Assembly (NCBI RefSeq): GCF_000185965.1
Contig: NC_014924.1
Coordinates: forward strand, 558,001-622,000
Length of the DNA: 64,000 nt
Reading direction: 5' to 3'
Source: Pseudoxanthomonas suwonensis 11-1
GTDB taxonomy: Bacteria; Pseudomonadota; Gammaproteobacteria; Xanthomonadales; Xanthomonadaceae
Shown: piece by piece, positions 23,010 through 31,497 of the stretch
Layout: the number at the start of each line of letters is the position of its first letter
Position numbering within the stretch: the first letter of the stretch is position 1
Program-made: the position numbers and the translations under genes
Notes under the pieces: generated by a model
Told to the model about the DNA's origin: nothing
Databases searched by the model: none
Seen by the model: only the letters and a program-made list of their open reading frames with translations

Positions 23010-25475
23010 TCAGGCCGCGGGGCGGCTGCCGTACTTGTCGTAGTAGCTGGCGGCGCGCAGTTCGTGCACGTCGAAATCATCCACGGTGATGGTGTCCATG
23101 GTGATCTCGCGCAGCTCCTCCAGCAGCTTGCGCTCGTCGGCGGTCAGCACGCCCTCGGCCACGGCCTCGTCCAGCTGGGCCTTGAAGTCCAGCGCCTCGA
23201 TGCCCTTGGTCTTGAGCGCCTTGAGGAACTTGCGCTCCACCGGCTCGGCGGCCACGGCCTTGGCCAGGTAGCTGTCGATGCGGCCGCCCGGGTTGTTCCC
23301 GCACGGGGTCAGGAACACGCCCTGGCCCAGGCGGTCACGCGCCTCGTTCGGGGCCATCAGCAGCGAGGCCACGCGGTGGTTCAGGCGGTCGCCGGGGGCC
23401 TCGGCACGACGGCCCAGCGGGAACACCAGTGCCCACAGCAGCCAGCCCACCGGGCGGATCGGGAAGTTGCGCAGCGCGTCGGACAGCGCGTTCTCGATCA
23501 CGTGGAAGCTGTTGTACATGCTCCACGCCAGCAGCGGCTTGTCCGCTTCCGGGGTGCCTTCGTCGTGATAGCGCTTGAGCACGGCGCCGGCCATGTACAG
23601 GTGGCTCAGCACGTCGCCCAGGCGGCCGGACAGCGATTCCTTGAACTTCAGCTTGCCGCCCAGCAGCATCATCGACACGTCGGTCATCAGCGCCAGGTTG
23701 GCCGAGTAGCGGTCGAGCTTGCGGAAGAACGGACGGGTGTAGTCGTTGCCCGGGACGCTGCCGAACTTCGAGCCGGTCAGGCCCAGCCAGAACGAACGCA
23801 CGGCGTTGGAGAAGCCGAAGCGGACGTGGCCGGCCAGGCTCTCGTCGAAGCTGGCGACGGCGGCCTTGCGGTCCTGCTCCTGCGCGGCCTTCATTTCCTT
23901 CATGACCCACGGATGGCACAGGATCGCGCCCTGGCCGAAGATCAGCAGGCTGCGGGTCATGATGTTGGCGCCTTCGACCGTGATGCTGATCGGGGCGGCC
24001 TGCCAGTTGCGGCCGGCGAAGTTGCGCGGGCCCAGGATGATGCCCTTGCCGCCGATCACGTCCATGGTGTCGGAGATGACCTCGCGGCCCATGCTGGTGC
24101 AGTGGTACTTGGCGATCGCCGAAGGCACCGACGGCACGTCGCCGCGGTCGACGGCGGCAGCGGTGGCCTGCGACAGCGCGCTGACGGTGTAGGCCTTGCC
24201 ACCGATGCGGGCCAGGGCCTCTTCCACGCCCTCGAAGCGGCCGACCGACAGGCCGAACTGCTTGCGGATGCGCGCATAGGCGCCGGTCACGCGGGCACCG
24301 AACTTGGCACCGCCCGAAGCGGTGGACGGCAGGGTGATCGAGCGGCCCACGGCCAGGCACTCGTTGAGCATGTTCCAGCCCTTGCCGGCCTTCTCGGCGC
24401 CACCGATCAGCTGGGTCAGCGGGATGAACACGTCCTTGCCGCGGATCGGGCCGTTCTGGAACGGCGAGTTCAGCGGGAAGTGGCGGCGGCCGATCTCCAC
24501 GCCGTCGGTGTCACGCGGCAGCAGCGCCAGGGTGATGCCGATGTCCTTGGTGTCGCCGACCAGGCCGTCCGGGTCGTACATGCGGAAGGCCAGGCCGATC
24601 AGGGTCGCGACCGGGGCCAGGGTGATGTAGCGCTTGTCGAAGGTCAGGCGCACGCCCAGCACTTCCTCGCCCTTCCACATGCCCTTGCAGACGATGCCGT
24701 AGTCGGGGATGGAGGTGGCGTCGGAGCCGGCGAACGGGCCGGTCAGGCCGAAGCAGGGCACTTCCTGGCCGACCGCCAGGCGCGGCAGGTAGTAGTCCTT
24801 CTGCTCCTTGGTGCCGTAGTGGTTGAGCAGCTCGCCCGGGCCCAGCGAGTTGGGCACGCCGACGGTGGAGCTGACCACCGAGGAGATCGAGGCGATCTTC
24901 TGGATCACCTTGTGGTGGGCCAGGGCGGAGAAGCCCAGGCCGCCGTACTCCTTCGGGATGATCATGCCGAAGAACCTGTTCTTCTTGATGAACTCCCACA
25001 TCTCCGGCGGCAGGTCGGCGTGGACGTGGGTGAGCTCCCAGTCGTTGATCATCCTGCACAGCTCTTCCACCGGGCCGTCCAGGAAGGCCTGTTCCTCGGC
25101 GGTCAGCTGCGGCTTCGGGTAGTCGAGGAGCTTCTGCCAGTCCGGGTCGCCGGTGAACAGCTCGCCCTCGAAGCCGACCGAACCGGTCTCCAGGGCGATG
25201 CGCTCGGTCTGCGACAGCGGCGGCAGGATCCTGCGGAACACGTTGAGCAGCGGGCTGACGACCAGCGGCTTGCGGATGAACGGCAGCAGCAGCGGCACCG
25301 CGACGGCCGCGGTGATGATCGCCATCACCAGGGTGGTGGTCTGGTGCGCGCCCAGCCACCAGCAGGCGGCCAGGGCGATGGCCTGCAGCGCGGTCCAGGT
25401 GACAAGGCGCATGCGGTGGTAGGCAGCAAACCCGCTTATCAGCAGGAAAGCCAGGATTGGCGCGGCAATGCTCAT
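23010..25475 (-). CDS. fadE: Acyl-CoA dehydrogenase, FadE type
   Basis: The 821-residue protein matches the long, membrane-associated FadE enzymes of gammaproteobacteria (814 in E. coli), which catalyse the first step of fatty acid beta-oxidation with FAD. Two or three hydrophobic helices occupy residues 1-70. The dehydrogenase core follows, with FGMIIPKEYGGLGFSALAHH, CFGLTGPFAGSDATSIPD and KYHCTSMGREVISDTMDVIG. A C-terminal DUF1974-type domain runs to the end. Its ATG overlaps the stop of the upstream hydrolase gene (ATGA), so the two are translationally coupled. A divergent TetR gene and an operator array lie upstream of the pair. Confidence 0.95.
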   Translation of the reverse strand: MSIAAPILAFLLISGFAAYHRMRLVTWTALQAIALAACWWLGAHQTTTLVMAIITAAVAVPLLLPFIRKPLVVSPLLNVFRRILPPLSQTERIALETGSVGFEGELFTGDPDWQKLLDYPKPQLTAEEQAFLDGPVEELCRMINDWELTHVHADLPPEMWEFIKKNRFFGMIIPKEYGGLGFSALAHHKVIQKIASISSVVSSTVGVPNSLGPGELLNHYGTKEQKDYYLPRLAVGQEVPCFGLTGPFAGSDATSIPDYGIVCKGMWKGEEVLGVRLTFDKRYITLAPVATLIGLAFRMYDPDGLVGDTKDIGITLALLPRDTDGVEIGRRHFPLNSPFQNGPIRGKDVFIPLTQLIGGAEKAGKGWNMLNECLAVGRSITLPSTASGGAKFGARVTGAYARIRKQFGLSVGRFEGVEEALARIGGKAYTVSALSQATAAAVDRGDVPSVPSAIAKYHCTSMGREVISDTMDVIGGKGIILGPRNFAGRNWQAAPISITVEGANIMTRSLLIFGQGAILCHPWVMKEMKAAQEQDRKAAVASFDESLAGHVRFGFSNAVRSFWLGLTGSKFGSVPGNDYTRPFFRKLDRYSANLALMTDVSMMLLGGKLKFKESLSGRLGDVLSHLYMAGAVLKRYHDEGTPEADKPLLAWSMYNSFHVIENALSDALRNFPIRPVGWLLWALVFPLGRRAEAPGDRLNHRVASLLMAPNEARDRLGQGVFLTPCGNNPGGRIDSYLAKAVAAEPVERKFLKALKTKGIEALDFKAQLDEAVAEGVLTADERKLLEELREITMDTITVDDFDVHELRAASYYDKYGSRPAA

Positions 25476-26401
25476 GGTAAAGCTCCGTTGACGGACGCTG
25501 GATCGGTGGGCGCGGCACAACGGCCGGTGTTCCCCATGCCGTCCAGTTCGCCCAGGTAGTCCAGCAGGGTGGCGGTAAAACGGTCGTTGTCGTCGCCGGC
25601 CAGCATATGCGTGGCATCGGCGATGCGGACATGGCGCGCATGCGGCGCCAGCCCGAGGAATTCGTTGACGGTATCGGCGGACACCAGGTCGCTGCGTCCG
25701 CCGCTGAGAAGCAGCAGCGGGCAGCGTACCGCACGGGCGGCATCGGCGAGGTCGTCCTGGTGGCGCTCGCCGTCGCGGGCCAGCTCGTCCAGCAGGCGGC
25801 GGTCCCAGTGCCAGTGCCAGCGGCCGTCGTCGTGCTGGCGCAGCACCTCGCGCAGCGCGGCCTCGCTCTTGCGTGCGCGGCCCGGCATGTAGGCGCCGAT
25901 CGCGTCGGCGGCCTCGTCCAGCGAGGCGAAGCCCTGCGGGAAGGCGCTGATGAAGGCGAGGATGCGCTGCATCCCGGCCGGCTCCCAGCGCGGGGTGATA
26001 TCGACCAGGATCATGGCGCGGAACAGGCCAGGCCAGCGCGCCTCCGCGCACAGGCCGAACAGCCCGCCCATCGAGGCGGCGACCAGCACCGGCGGCCGTG
26101 GCAGCTCGCCGGCGACCACGATCAGGTCGTCGATGAACTGCTGGGCGGTATAGACAAGATCGGCCGGGTTGCGGTCCGAACCACCATGGCCACGGGCGTC
26201 GTATGCCAGGGCGCGATGGCCGTGCCGGGCCACCGCGGTCGCGCTGCCGGTCCAGGCGCGGCGGGTCTGGCCGAAGCCGTGCGCGAACAGCACCGTCGCC
26301 GGTGCTTCGCAGTCGCCATGGCAGGTCGCGGCCAGCTGCAGGCCGGCGCCGGACAGGCGCAGCTCATGGCTGCTGGCAGCAGTGGGCGGGGTAGGAACCA
26401 T
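25472..26401 (-). CDS. Alpha/beta hydrolase
   Basis: The 309-residue protein has the alpha/beta hydrolase fold: oxyanion segment FAHGFGQTRRAW (39-50), nucleophile elbow VAASMGGLFG with Ser110, an acid in GGRSDLV, and the catalytic His in IADATHML. The first residue of the nucleophile elbow is Ala rather than the usual Gly. The substrate is unknown; the coupling with fadE suggests an acyl ester or acyl-CoA related role. The start codon at 26401-26399 lies inside the first palindrome of the operator array, so repressor binding would sit on the translation start of this gene, with transcription beginning further upstream. Confidence 0.85.
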   Translation of the reverse strand: MVPTPPTAASSHELRLSGAGLQLAATCHGDCEAPATVLFAHGFGQTRRAWTGSATAVARHGHRALAYDARGHGGSDRNPADLVYTAQQFIDDLIVVAGELPRPPVLVAASMGGLFGLCAEARWPGLFRAMILVDITPRWEPAGMQRILAFISAFPQGFASLDEAADAIGAYMPGRARKSEAALREVLRQHDDGRWHWHWDRRLLDELARDGERHQDDLADAARAVRCPLLLLSGGRSDLVSADTVNEFLGLAPHARHVRIADATHMLAGDDNDRFTATLLDYLGELDGMGNTGRCAAPTDPASVNGALP

Positions 26402-26415
26402 ACCGAATGGTATGG
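26398..26415. promoter_or_regulatory. TetR-type operator site 1
   Basis: CCATACC (26398-26404) and GGTATGG (26409-26415) form a perfect 18-bp palindrome around GAAT. It overlaps the hydrolase start codon. The half-site CCATACS recurs at the other sites nearby. Confidence 0.65.
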
Positions 26416-26434
26416 ATGCGTTTCGCGCAAAGTC

Positions 26435-26451
26435 AATACGAATGCGTATGG
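26435..26451. promoter_or_regulatory. TetR-type operator site 2
   Basis: ATACG (26436-26440) and CGTAT (26445-26449) are a perfect inverted repeat around AATG, with GG following. Its centre is 36 bp from that of site 1. It lies between the divergent genes and probably overlaps the promoter of the hydrolase-fadE operon. Confidence 0.65.
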
Positions 26452-26463
26452 CGCTGCAGCATG

Positions 26464-26475
26464 CACCGTATGGTG
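26464..26475. promoter_or_regulatory. TetR-type operator site 3 (weaker)
   Basis: CACCGTATGGTG is a 12-bp palindrome containing the same CGTATGG half-site as site 2. A further single half-site, CCGTATGG, is at 26546-26553, just before the TetR start codon, and could support autoregulation. Confidence 0.45.
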
Positions 26476-26565
26476 GCGCTAACAGTTTTGCAACTATTTG
26501 TCGGGGCTCGGTTTCCCAGGAAACGGCATACTGCAACGGACTTCGCCGTATGGTTAAATCGGCGC

Positions 26566-27162
26566 ATGGATACGACCACTGCGCCCGCTCCCCCGTCCGC
26601 CGCGCCTGCCCGCGGTGCCCGCCTCAGTGCAGCCGACTGGGCCCAGGCCGCCCTCGACGTCATCGCCGAACAGGGCGTGTCCGCCGTCGCGGTGGAGCCG
26701 CTGGCGCGCCGCCTTGGCGTGACCAAGGGCAGCTTCTACTGGCACTTCCCCTCGCGTGACGCGCTGCTGCAGGCCGCGCTGGAGCGCTGGGAGGAGGTCG
26801 AACAGGAACAGGTGTTCGGCAGCCTCGAGGACGTGCCCGATCCGCGCGAGCGCCTGCGCCAGCTGTTCCAGCTGGTCGGCCACGAAACCAAGCCGCATGC
26901 GATCTACAGCGAGCTGCTGCGCGCGCTGGAGCACCCGGCGGTCGGTCCGGTGATCCAGCGCGTCTCGCAGCGTCGCCAGGATTACCTCACCGCGTCGTTC
27001 CGCCAGGCCGGGCTCGGCCGCACCGAGGCGATCAACCGCGCCCGCCTGACCTACGCCGCCTATGTCGGCTTCCTGCAGCTGCGCCCGCAGCAGCCGAAGA
27101 TGACCCACGAGGAATTCGAGGAATACCTCGAGCATGTGATCAACACGCTCATCCCCAACTGA
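26566..27162 (+). CDS. TetR/AcrR family transcriptional regulator
   Basis: The 198-residue protein has an N-terminal TetR DNA-binding domain (about 20-68). The recognition helix region, VAVEPLARRLGVTKGSFYWHF, is a textbook TetR motif. The C-terminal ligand domain (about 80-198) is helical. It is divergent from the hydrolase-fadE operon and separated from it by 164 bp that carry several copies of a CCATAC-type palindrome. It is therefore most likely a repressor of fatty acid degradation, relieved by a fatty acid or acyl-CoA. That function is inferred from position; the ligand is unknown. The ATG at 26566 is chosen because the frame upstream runs through the operators. Confidence 0.9.
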   Translation: MDTTTAPAPPSAAPARGARLSAADWAQAALDVIAEQGVSAVAVEPLARRLGVTKGSFYWHFPSRDALLQAALERWEEVEQEQVFGSLEDVPDPRERLRQLFQLVGHETKPHAIYSELLRALEHPAVGPVIQRVSQRRQDYLTASFRQAGLGRTEAINRARLTYAAYVGFLQLRPQQPKMTHEEFEEYLEHVINTLIPN

Positions 27163-27177
27163 GCGGACGCATCACGA

Positions 27178-27210
27178 CGAAGGGCCCGCGCGAGCGGGCC
27201 CTTCGCTTTC
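27178..27210. terminator. Bidirectional terminator between tetR and pepQ
   Basis: CGAAGGGCCCGC (27178-27189) and GCGGGCCCTTCG (27194-27205) form a perfect twelve-pair stem with a GCGA tetraloop, followed by CTTTCC on the plus strand. The tetR and pepQ genes converge on it. Confidence 0.8.
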
Positions 27211-27226
27211 CAGCCGGGTGGTGGAA

Positions 27227-28546
27227 TCAGCCGGCGAACGCGGCGCGGGTGAGGTTCTCCGGCGCGTCGCCGGTGCACAGCACGTCGTCCTCGATGCGGA
27301 TGCCGCCATAGGGACGGAAGAAATCCACCCGCGCCCAGTCGATGCTGTCGCCGTGGCCGTTCCTGCGCACCTCGTCCAGCAGCATGTCGATGAAGTAGAT
27401 GCCCGGCTCGATGGTGACCACCATGCCCGGCTCCAGCACCCGGGTCATGCGCAGGAAGGGATGGCCGGCGGGACGGTCGATGCTGCCGCCGCGGTCGCTG
27501 GCGGCGAAGCCGGCGACGTCGTGCACCTGCAGGCCGATCGGGTGGCCCAGGCCATGCGGGAAGAACGCGGCGGAAACGCCGGTGGCCAGCGCCGCCTCCG
27601 GCGAGACCTTCAACACGCCGAACTCGCGCAGGATGCCCATCAGCGCCAGGTGCGCGTCCACGTGCAGCTGGCGGTAGTCGGTGCCGGCGCGCACGCTGGC
27701 GCACATCGCCTGCTGCGCGGCGTCGACCGCGTCGACCAGGGCCTGGAACTCGCCGGTGCGGTCGGCGGCGTAGGTGCGGGTGATGTCGGCGGCGTAGCCG
27801 CAGTGGCTGGCGCCGGCGTCGATCAGGAAGCTCAGCGACGGGTCCGGCGCTGAGCGGCCCAGCTCGGTGTAGTGCAGTACCGCGCCGTTGCGGTTGAGCG
27901 CGACGATGTTCTGGTACGGGACCTCGGTCGCGTCCTGCTGCGCGGCCAGGCAGTACGCCATGTGGATGCCGAACTCGCTCTCGCCGGCGCGGAACGCGCG
28001 CTCGGCGGCGCGGTGGGCGTGCACCGCGCGGCGCTGGGCCTGGCGCATCAGCGCGACCTCGTACGCGGTCTTGTACGAGCGCTGGTAATGCAGGTAGTCC
28101 AGCGCGGCCTGCGGGTTGTCCGGGGTGTAGTCGCCCAGTGCGCTGTTGGCCTCGCCGATGATCGCGCTGCGCGCGGCCGGCGGCAGCAGCGGCAAGGCCT
28201 CTTCCGCGCTGCGGATCACGTGGATGTCGAAATGCTCCACCCACCAGCCGGACGGGCTTTCCGGCACCACGTGCCAGTAGTCGAGCGGCTGCAGGAACAC
28301 CAGCTTCGGGCGCTGGCCCGGCGTGTACACCACCCAGCTGTCGGTGACCGTGGTCAGCGGCAGCCAGTGCTTGAAGTGTGGATTGACCGCGAACGCGTAG
28401 TCGCGGTCGTCGAAGGCCTGGTAGTGGCGGCGGCCGCTCGGGACCAGCAGGTGGTCGCGGCCGCAACGGGCCAGGGCCTCGTCGGCGCGGGCCTTGAGCG
28501 TGGCCAGGTGCTGGGGATACAGGGCGGCGATGTCGACGGTGTTCAT
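27227..28546 (-). CDS. pepQ: Xaa-Pro dipeptidase
   Basis: The 439-residue protein is a prolidase of the PepQ type (E. coli 443), which hydrolyses dipeptides ending in proline and also organophosphate triesters. The five metal ligands of the pita-bread fold are recognisable: Asp in DAGASHCGYAAD, Asp in ADITRTY, His in PHGLGHPIGL, Glu in TIEPGIYF and Glu in GIRIEDD. The N-terminal creatinase-like domain is intact. The ATG at 28546 matches the usual MNTVDIAALYPQHLATL start. In E. coli pepQ is close to fadBA; here it is convergent with the fadE regulator, without shared transcription. Confidence 0.94.
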   Translation of the reverse strand: MNTVDIAALYPQHLATLKARADEALARCGRDHLLVPSGRRHYQAFDDRDYAFAVNPHFKHWLPLTTVTDSWVVYTPGQRPKLVFLQPLDYWHVVPESPSGWWVEHFDIHVIRSAEEALPLLPPAARSAIIGEANSALGDYTPDNPQAALDYLHYQRSYKTAYEVALMRQAQRRAVHAHRAAERAFRAGESEFGIHMAYCLAAQQDATEVPYQNIVALNRNGAVLHYTELGRSAPDPSLSFLIDAGASHCGYAADITRTYAADRTGEFQALVDAVDAAQQAMCASVRAGTDYRQLHVDAHLALMGILREFGVLKVSPEAALATGVSAAFFPHGLGHPIGLQVHDVAGFAASDRGGSIDRPAGHPFLRMTRVLEPGMVVTIEPGIYFIDMLLDEVRRNGHGDSIDWARVDFFRPYGGIRIEDDVLCTGDAPENLTRAAFAG

Positions 28547-28616
28547 CCGGGGAGACGTGGCGGCGGGGAGCGCCCATTCTGCCCCAGTGCGCGTCAGCGC
28601 GGCCTGCATGCGCGGC

Positions 28617-28943
28617 TCAGGCGCCGGCTTCGACCCAGGCGCGCACGCGCGCGCGATGCACTTCGGAGATGGCCAGGAAGCGGAACCCGCACCAGTTCTG
28701 CCCGGGGCTGTTGGCTGGCGCCGACCACAGCAGGTGCACGCCCACGTCGATCGGCTCGGCGCCATCGAGGACGAAGCGCAGCTGGTACAGCGCGTCCTCC
28801 AGCAACGGCACGCCGGCGATCAGCAGCAGGCCGCCCTCGGAGAGGTTGCCGAGATGGCCGATGACCTCGCCGGTCATCACGTCCTCGACCGGCACGCTGA
28901 AGGCGACCTGGCGCCGCGGTACGCGGCGGTGATCCGGGATCAT
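28617..28943 (-). CDS. PilZ domain protein
   Basis: The 108-residue protein is a single PilZ domain. Both halves of the c-di-GMP binding signature are visible: RRVPRRQV near the N-terminus (RxxxR) and NLSEGG (about 33-38; the D/NxSxxG motif). It probably binds cyclic di-GMP. Its ATG overlaps the stop codon of the DUF1631 gene by 4 bp, so the two are translationally coupled and may act together. The target process (motility, pili or exopolysaccharide) is not shown by the sequence. Confidence 0.88.
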   Translation of the reverse strand: MIPDHRRVPRRQVAFSVPVEDVMTGEVIGHLGNLSEGGLLLIAGVPLLEDALYQLRFVLDGAEPIDVGVHLLWSAPANSPGQNWCGFRFLAISEVHRARVRAWVEAGA

Positions 28944-31396
28944 GCGCCTGCCTCCAGCGGTGACGGATCCGCGCGCCCGGCCAGGCCGCGCAGCACGCGC
29001 AGGGTGGCGTGCCAGGCGCGGTCGACCAGGCGGCTGCGTTCCTCGGTGACGACCCGCGCCTGGCCGGCGGCCATCATCCGCGCCAGCGCGTCCAGCGAAT
29101 GCTCGGCCACCTTCTGGCCACGGGTGTTCACGAACAGGGTGTGGTCGGTCACGGGGCTGTACCAGGACAGGCGCTGCCGGCGCAGCTCGCCCTGCTGGTT
29201 GATGACGAACTCGAACCAGGTGCCGAACGGCAGGGTGCGCGCCTGCTGGTAGCAGGTTTCCTCGGCCGCGGTGCGCGGTGGCAGCTGCTCCCTGGGCCGG
29301 GCCGCGTCCTCGCCCAGGCGCGCGCGCGCCTTGAGCCGCGCGGTGAGTTCGGTGCGCGAGGTGACCTCGTCGTCGGCGCTGCGCGACAGGCGCCGCGCGA
29401 TCGCGCCGGCCTCGTCCTCGTGGTAGCCGACCTGGCGCAGTGCGCCCTCGATCTGGGTGCCGAGCTCCGGATCGGGTGCGGCTTCCGGGTCGCAGGTGAC
29501 CTCGACGATCCGTGCGGTGGCCGCGGTGCGCTCCTGCCACTGCGGCGAATCCTCGCCATGGCGCGCGGCGGTCAGGGTGAGAACGTCGGCCCAGGCCTGG
29601 TTGACCAGCGCCTGCACGAACTGCGGCAGCTTGCGTCCGGCCAGGCAGGCCTGGATCGCGGCATCGGCCTGCTGCTTGGCGGTGGCCAGGCGATCGCGCC
29701 CGCGCGCGGCTTCGACCTGGCGGCGCTCGCCAACCTCGGCCTTGCGCTGCAGCGTGCGCTGCTGCTCCTGGATCTCCTGGTTGGCCAGCTCGAAGACGGT
29801 CGGGTTGCCGTCGTAGGCCTCGACCACCCGCTGCACGACCTGGTCCAGGCGCTGCACCAGCTGCGGGTCGGCGTCGTCGTCCCCGAGCCAGGCGGCGCCG
29901 GACTCGGCCACCGTGTTGAGCAGTTCGCGCGCCGGGTGGCGCTCGGCGACGAAGAAGCCCTGGTCTTCCAGCGCGGCACGCGCCAGCGGCACCTGCAGGC
30001 GTTCGAGCAGGTCCTGCGCAGGCGCGTCGGGCCGCACCTGGTTGTCGATCTCGCGATAGAGGATGGACAGCAGGTCGAACGCGTCCTCGTGTTCCGGCGG
30101 CAGCGCGGCACCGGGGCCGTGTTCCTGGCGGAGGCGGGCAAGGGTGGCCTCGCGCACGTCGTCCATGGTCCGCCGGCGCTGGCCGCGGGCGCGCGACAGC
30201 GGCAGCGACTGCAGGCTGCCAAGGACCTGGTTGACCACCGGCGCCGGCAGCACCACCGGCGGTACGGTCGGCGCAGTGGGGGCAGCCGCGGGCCGGGTGG
30301 CCTCGCGGTGCGCGGCCAGCAGCTGGCGCATGGCGACGAAGGCGGCCTCGACCTCCTTGCCGCTGGCGTCGTCGCCGGCGGCCGCGCCCGCCGTGCCGGC
30401 CTGCTGGGTCGCGGACATGCCGGGTCGGGGGCCGTCCCCAGGGTGCGCGCCACTGGCCGCACCGGCCGCGCCCATCGGACCTGCGCCGGCCGATACCTCT
30501 CCTGGCAGGCCTCCCGGTGCGCCGAGCGGCCCCGTGGCGGGCCCCGCGGTGGGCGGCAGGCCTGCAAGTGCACGACCCCATGCCATGCCGCGGCCCTGGC
30601 CATGCCAGCCGGTGGCGGGTGCCTGGCGCGCGGACGGCTGCTGCGCCGGCGGCGTGCGCCGCTGCTGGGCGGCGACGCGCGGGGCGCGGTAAGGCGCGTA
30701 GACCAGGCCCGGCAGCACGCCGGCCTGGTCGAGCACGGCATTGAGCCGCTGGGCGAACTCGCCGTGGCGGTCCATCACGTGCTGTTCGAACTGGCGGTAC
30801 AGCAGCAGCTGCGCATCCAGCGGCAGCGCCAGCGACTCGCCAGCCGCGCGCAGGCACTGCGCCAGCGCATGCGGGCCCAGCGGCAGCTGTTCCAGGTCGA
30901 AGGCCGGGCGCGCCGCCAGTACCGCGAAGCGCTGGGCCAGCAGCAGCAGTTCGTTGCCGCCACGCTGCACCTGGCGGCGGGCAATCTCGCGCAGGACGAT
31001 GGCGCGATCCAGGTCGTTGTCCTCGACCAGGGTCAGGGCCGGCGCAGGCGCGGGCTCCTCGGTTTCCGGCGTCGCGGCCGCGGGCTGCGCGCGCAGGCCG
31101 GCCAGCGAGTTCTCCAGTTCGCCGAGGAAACGGGGCAGGAAGGCGGCGCGCTGGTGGCGCAGCTGGCGCATCGCGTCCAGGCGCTCGGCCTGGGCGGTGC
31201 TGCTGCGCGCGGACTCGGCCTCTTCGAAGAGCTGGGTCTCCAGCGCTTCCAGGGTGGATGCCAGCCATGGCCCAAGCTGGTCCGCGGCCAGCGCATGCAC
31301 GCGGCCGAGGATCGCACGGACCCGCGCCGGCAGGGCGGCATGGGCCAGGACCGCGCCTGGCGGATCGCCGGGCCTTGGACGGTTGGTGGCTGCCAT
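28940..31396 (-). CDS. DUF1631 domain protein
   Basis: The 818-residue protein belongs to DUF1631, often mis-annotated as thymidine phosphorylase. I see no nucleoside-phosphorylase motif. The N-terminal part (1-240) is helical. A low-complexity Gly/Ala/Pro linker follows (about 245-350). The C-terminal region (about 360-800) is helical and charged, with FELANQEIQEQQRTLQRKAEV and the conserved TLPFGTWFEFVINQQGELRR segment. That last region resembles a PilZ-type beta fold seen in this family. It is coupled to a PilZ gene, so a c-di-GMP-linked role is plausible. No signal peptide or membrane helix is present. Confidence 0.8.
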   Translation of the reverse strand: MAATNRPRPGDPPGAVLAHAALPARVRAILGRVHALAADQLGPWLASTLEALETQLFEEAESARSSTAQAERLDAMRQLRHQRAAFLPRFLGELENSLAGLRAQPAAATPETEEPAPAPALTLVEDNDLDRAIVLREIARRQVQRGGNELLLLAQRFAVLAARPAFDLEQLPLGPHALAQCLRAAGESLALPLDAQLLLYRQFEQHVMDRHGEFAQRLNAVLDQAGVLPGLVYAPYRAPRVAAQQRRTPPAQQPSARQAPATGWHGQGRGMAWGRALAGLPPTAGPATGPLGAPGGLPGEVSAGAGPMGAAGAASGAHPGDGPRPGMSATQQAGTAGAAAGDDASGKEVEAAFVAMRQLLAAHREATRPAAAPTAPTVPPVVLPAPVVNQVLGSLQSLPLSRARGQRRRTMDDVREATLARLRQEHGPGAALPPEHEDAFDLLSILYREIDNQVRPDAPAQDLLERLQVPLARAALEDQGFFVAERHPARELLNTVAESGAAWLGDDDADPQLVQRLDQVVQRVVEAYDGNPTVFELANQEIQEQQRTLQRKAEVGERRQVEAARGRDRLATAKQQADAAIQACLAGRKLPQFVQALVNQAWADVLTLTAARHGEDSPQWQERTAATARIVEVTCDPEAAPDPELGTQIEGALRQVGYHEDEAGAIARRLSRSADDEVTSRTELTARLKARARLGEDAARPREQLPPRTAAEETCYQQARTLPFGTWFEFVINQQGELRRQRLSWYSPVTDHTLFVNTRGQKVAEHSLDALARMMAAGQARVVTEERSRLVDRAWHATLRVLRGLAGRADPSPLEAGA

Positions 31397-31443
31397 TCTG
31401 TGACCGCGTTCCCCCTCGGGGCGGTATTTAACACGTTTCCATG

Positions 31444-31480
31444 CGGGAGGGCACGGTAGACCAAAGGCGGCCCCCTCCCG
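31444..31480. repeat. Hairpin between hemW and the DUF1631 gene
   Basis: CGGGAGGG (31444-31451) pairs with CCCTCCCG (31473-31480) across a 21-base loop. There is no T-tract on either strand, so termination is uncertain. Confidence 0.3.
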
Positions 31481-31497
31481 GCCCGAACGGTTCCCGG

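Noticed and set aside
22938-25559. An 873-codon open frame on the plus strand
   Set aside because: It is antisense to fadE, and its His/Ala/Gly/Arg composition shows no motif.
28940-31396. Thymidine phosphorylase
   Set aside because: This name is sometimes attached to DUF1631 proteins, but no glycosyltransferase family 3 motif is present.
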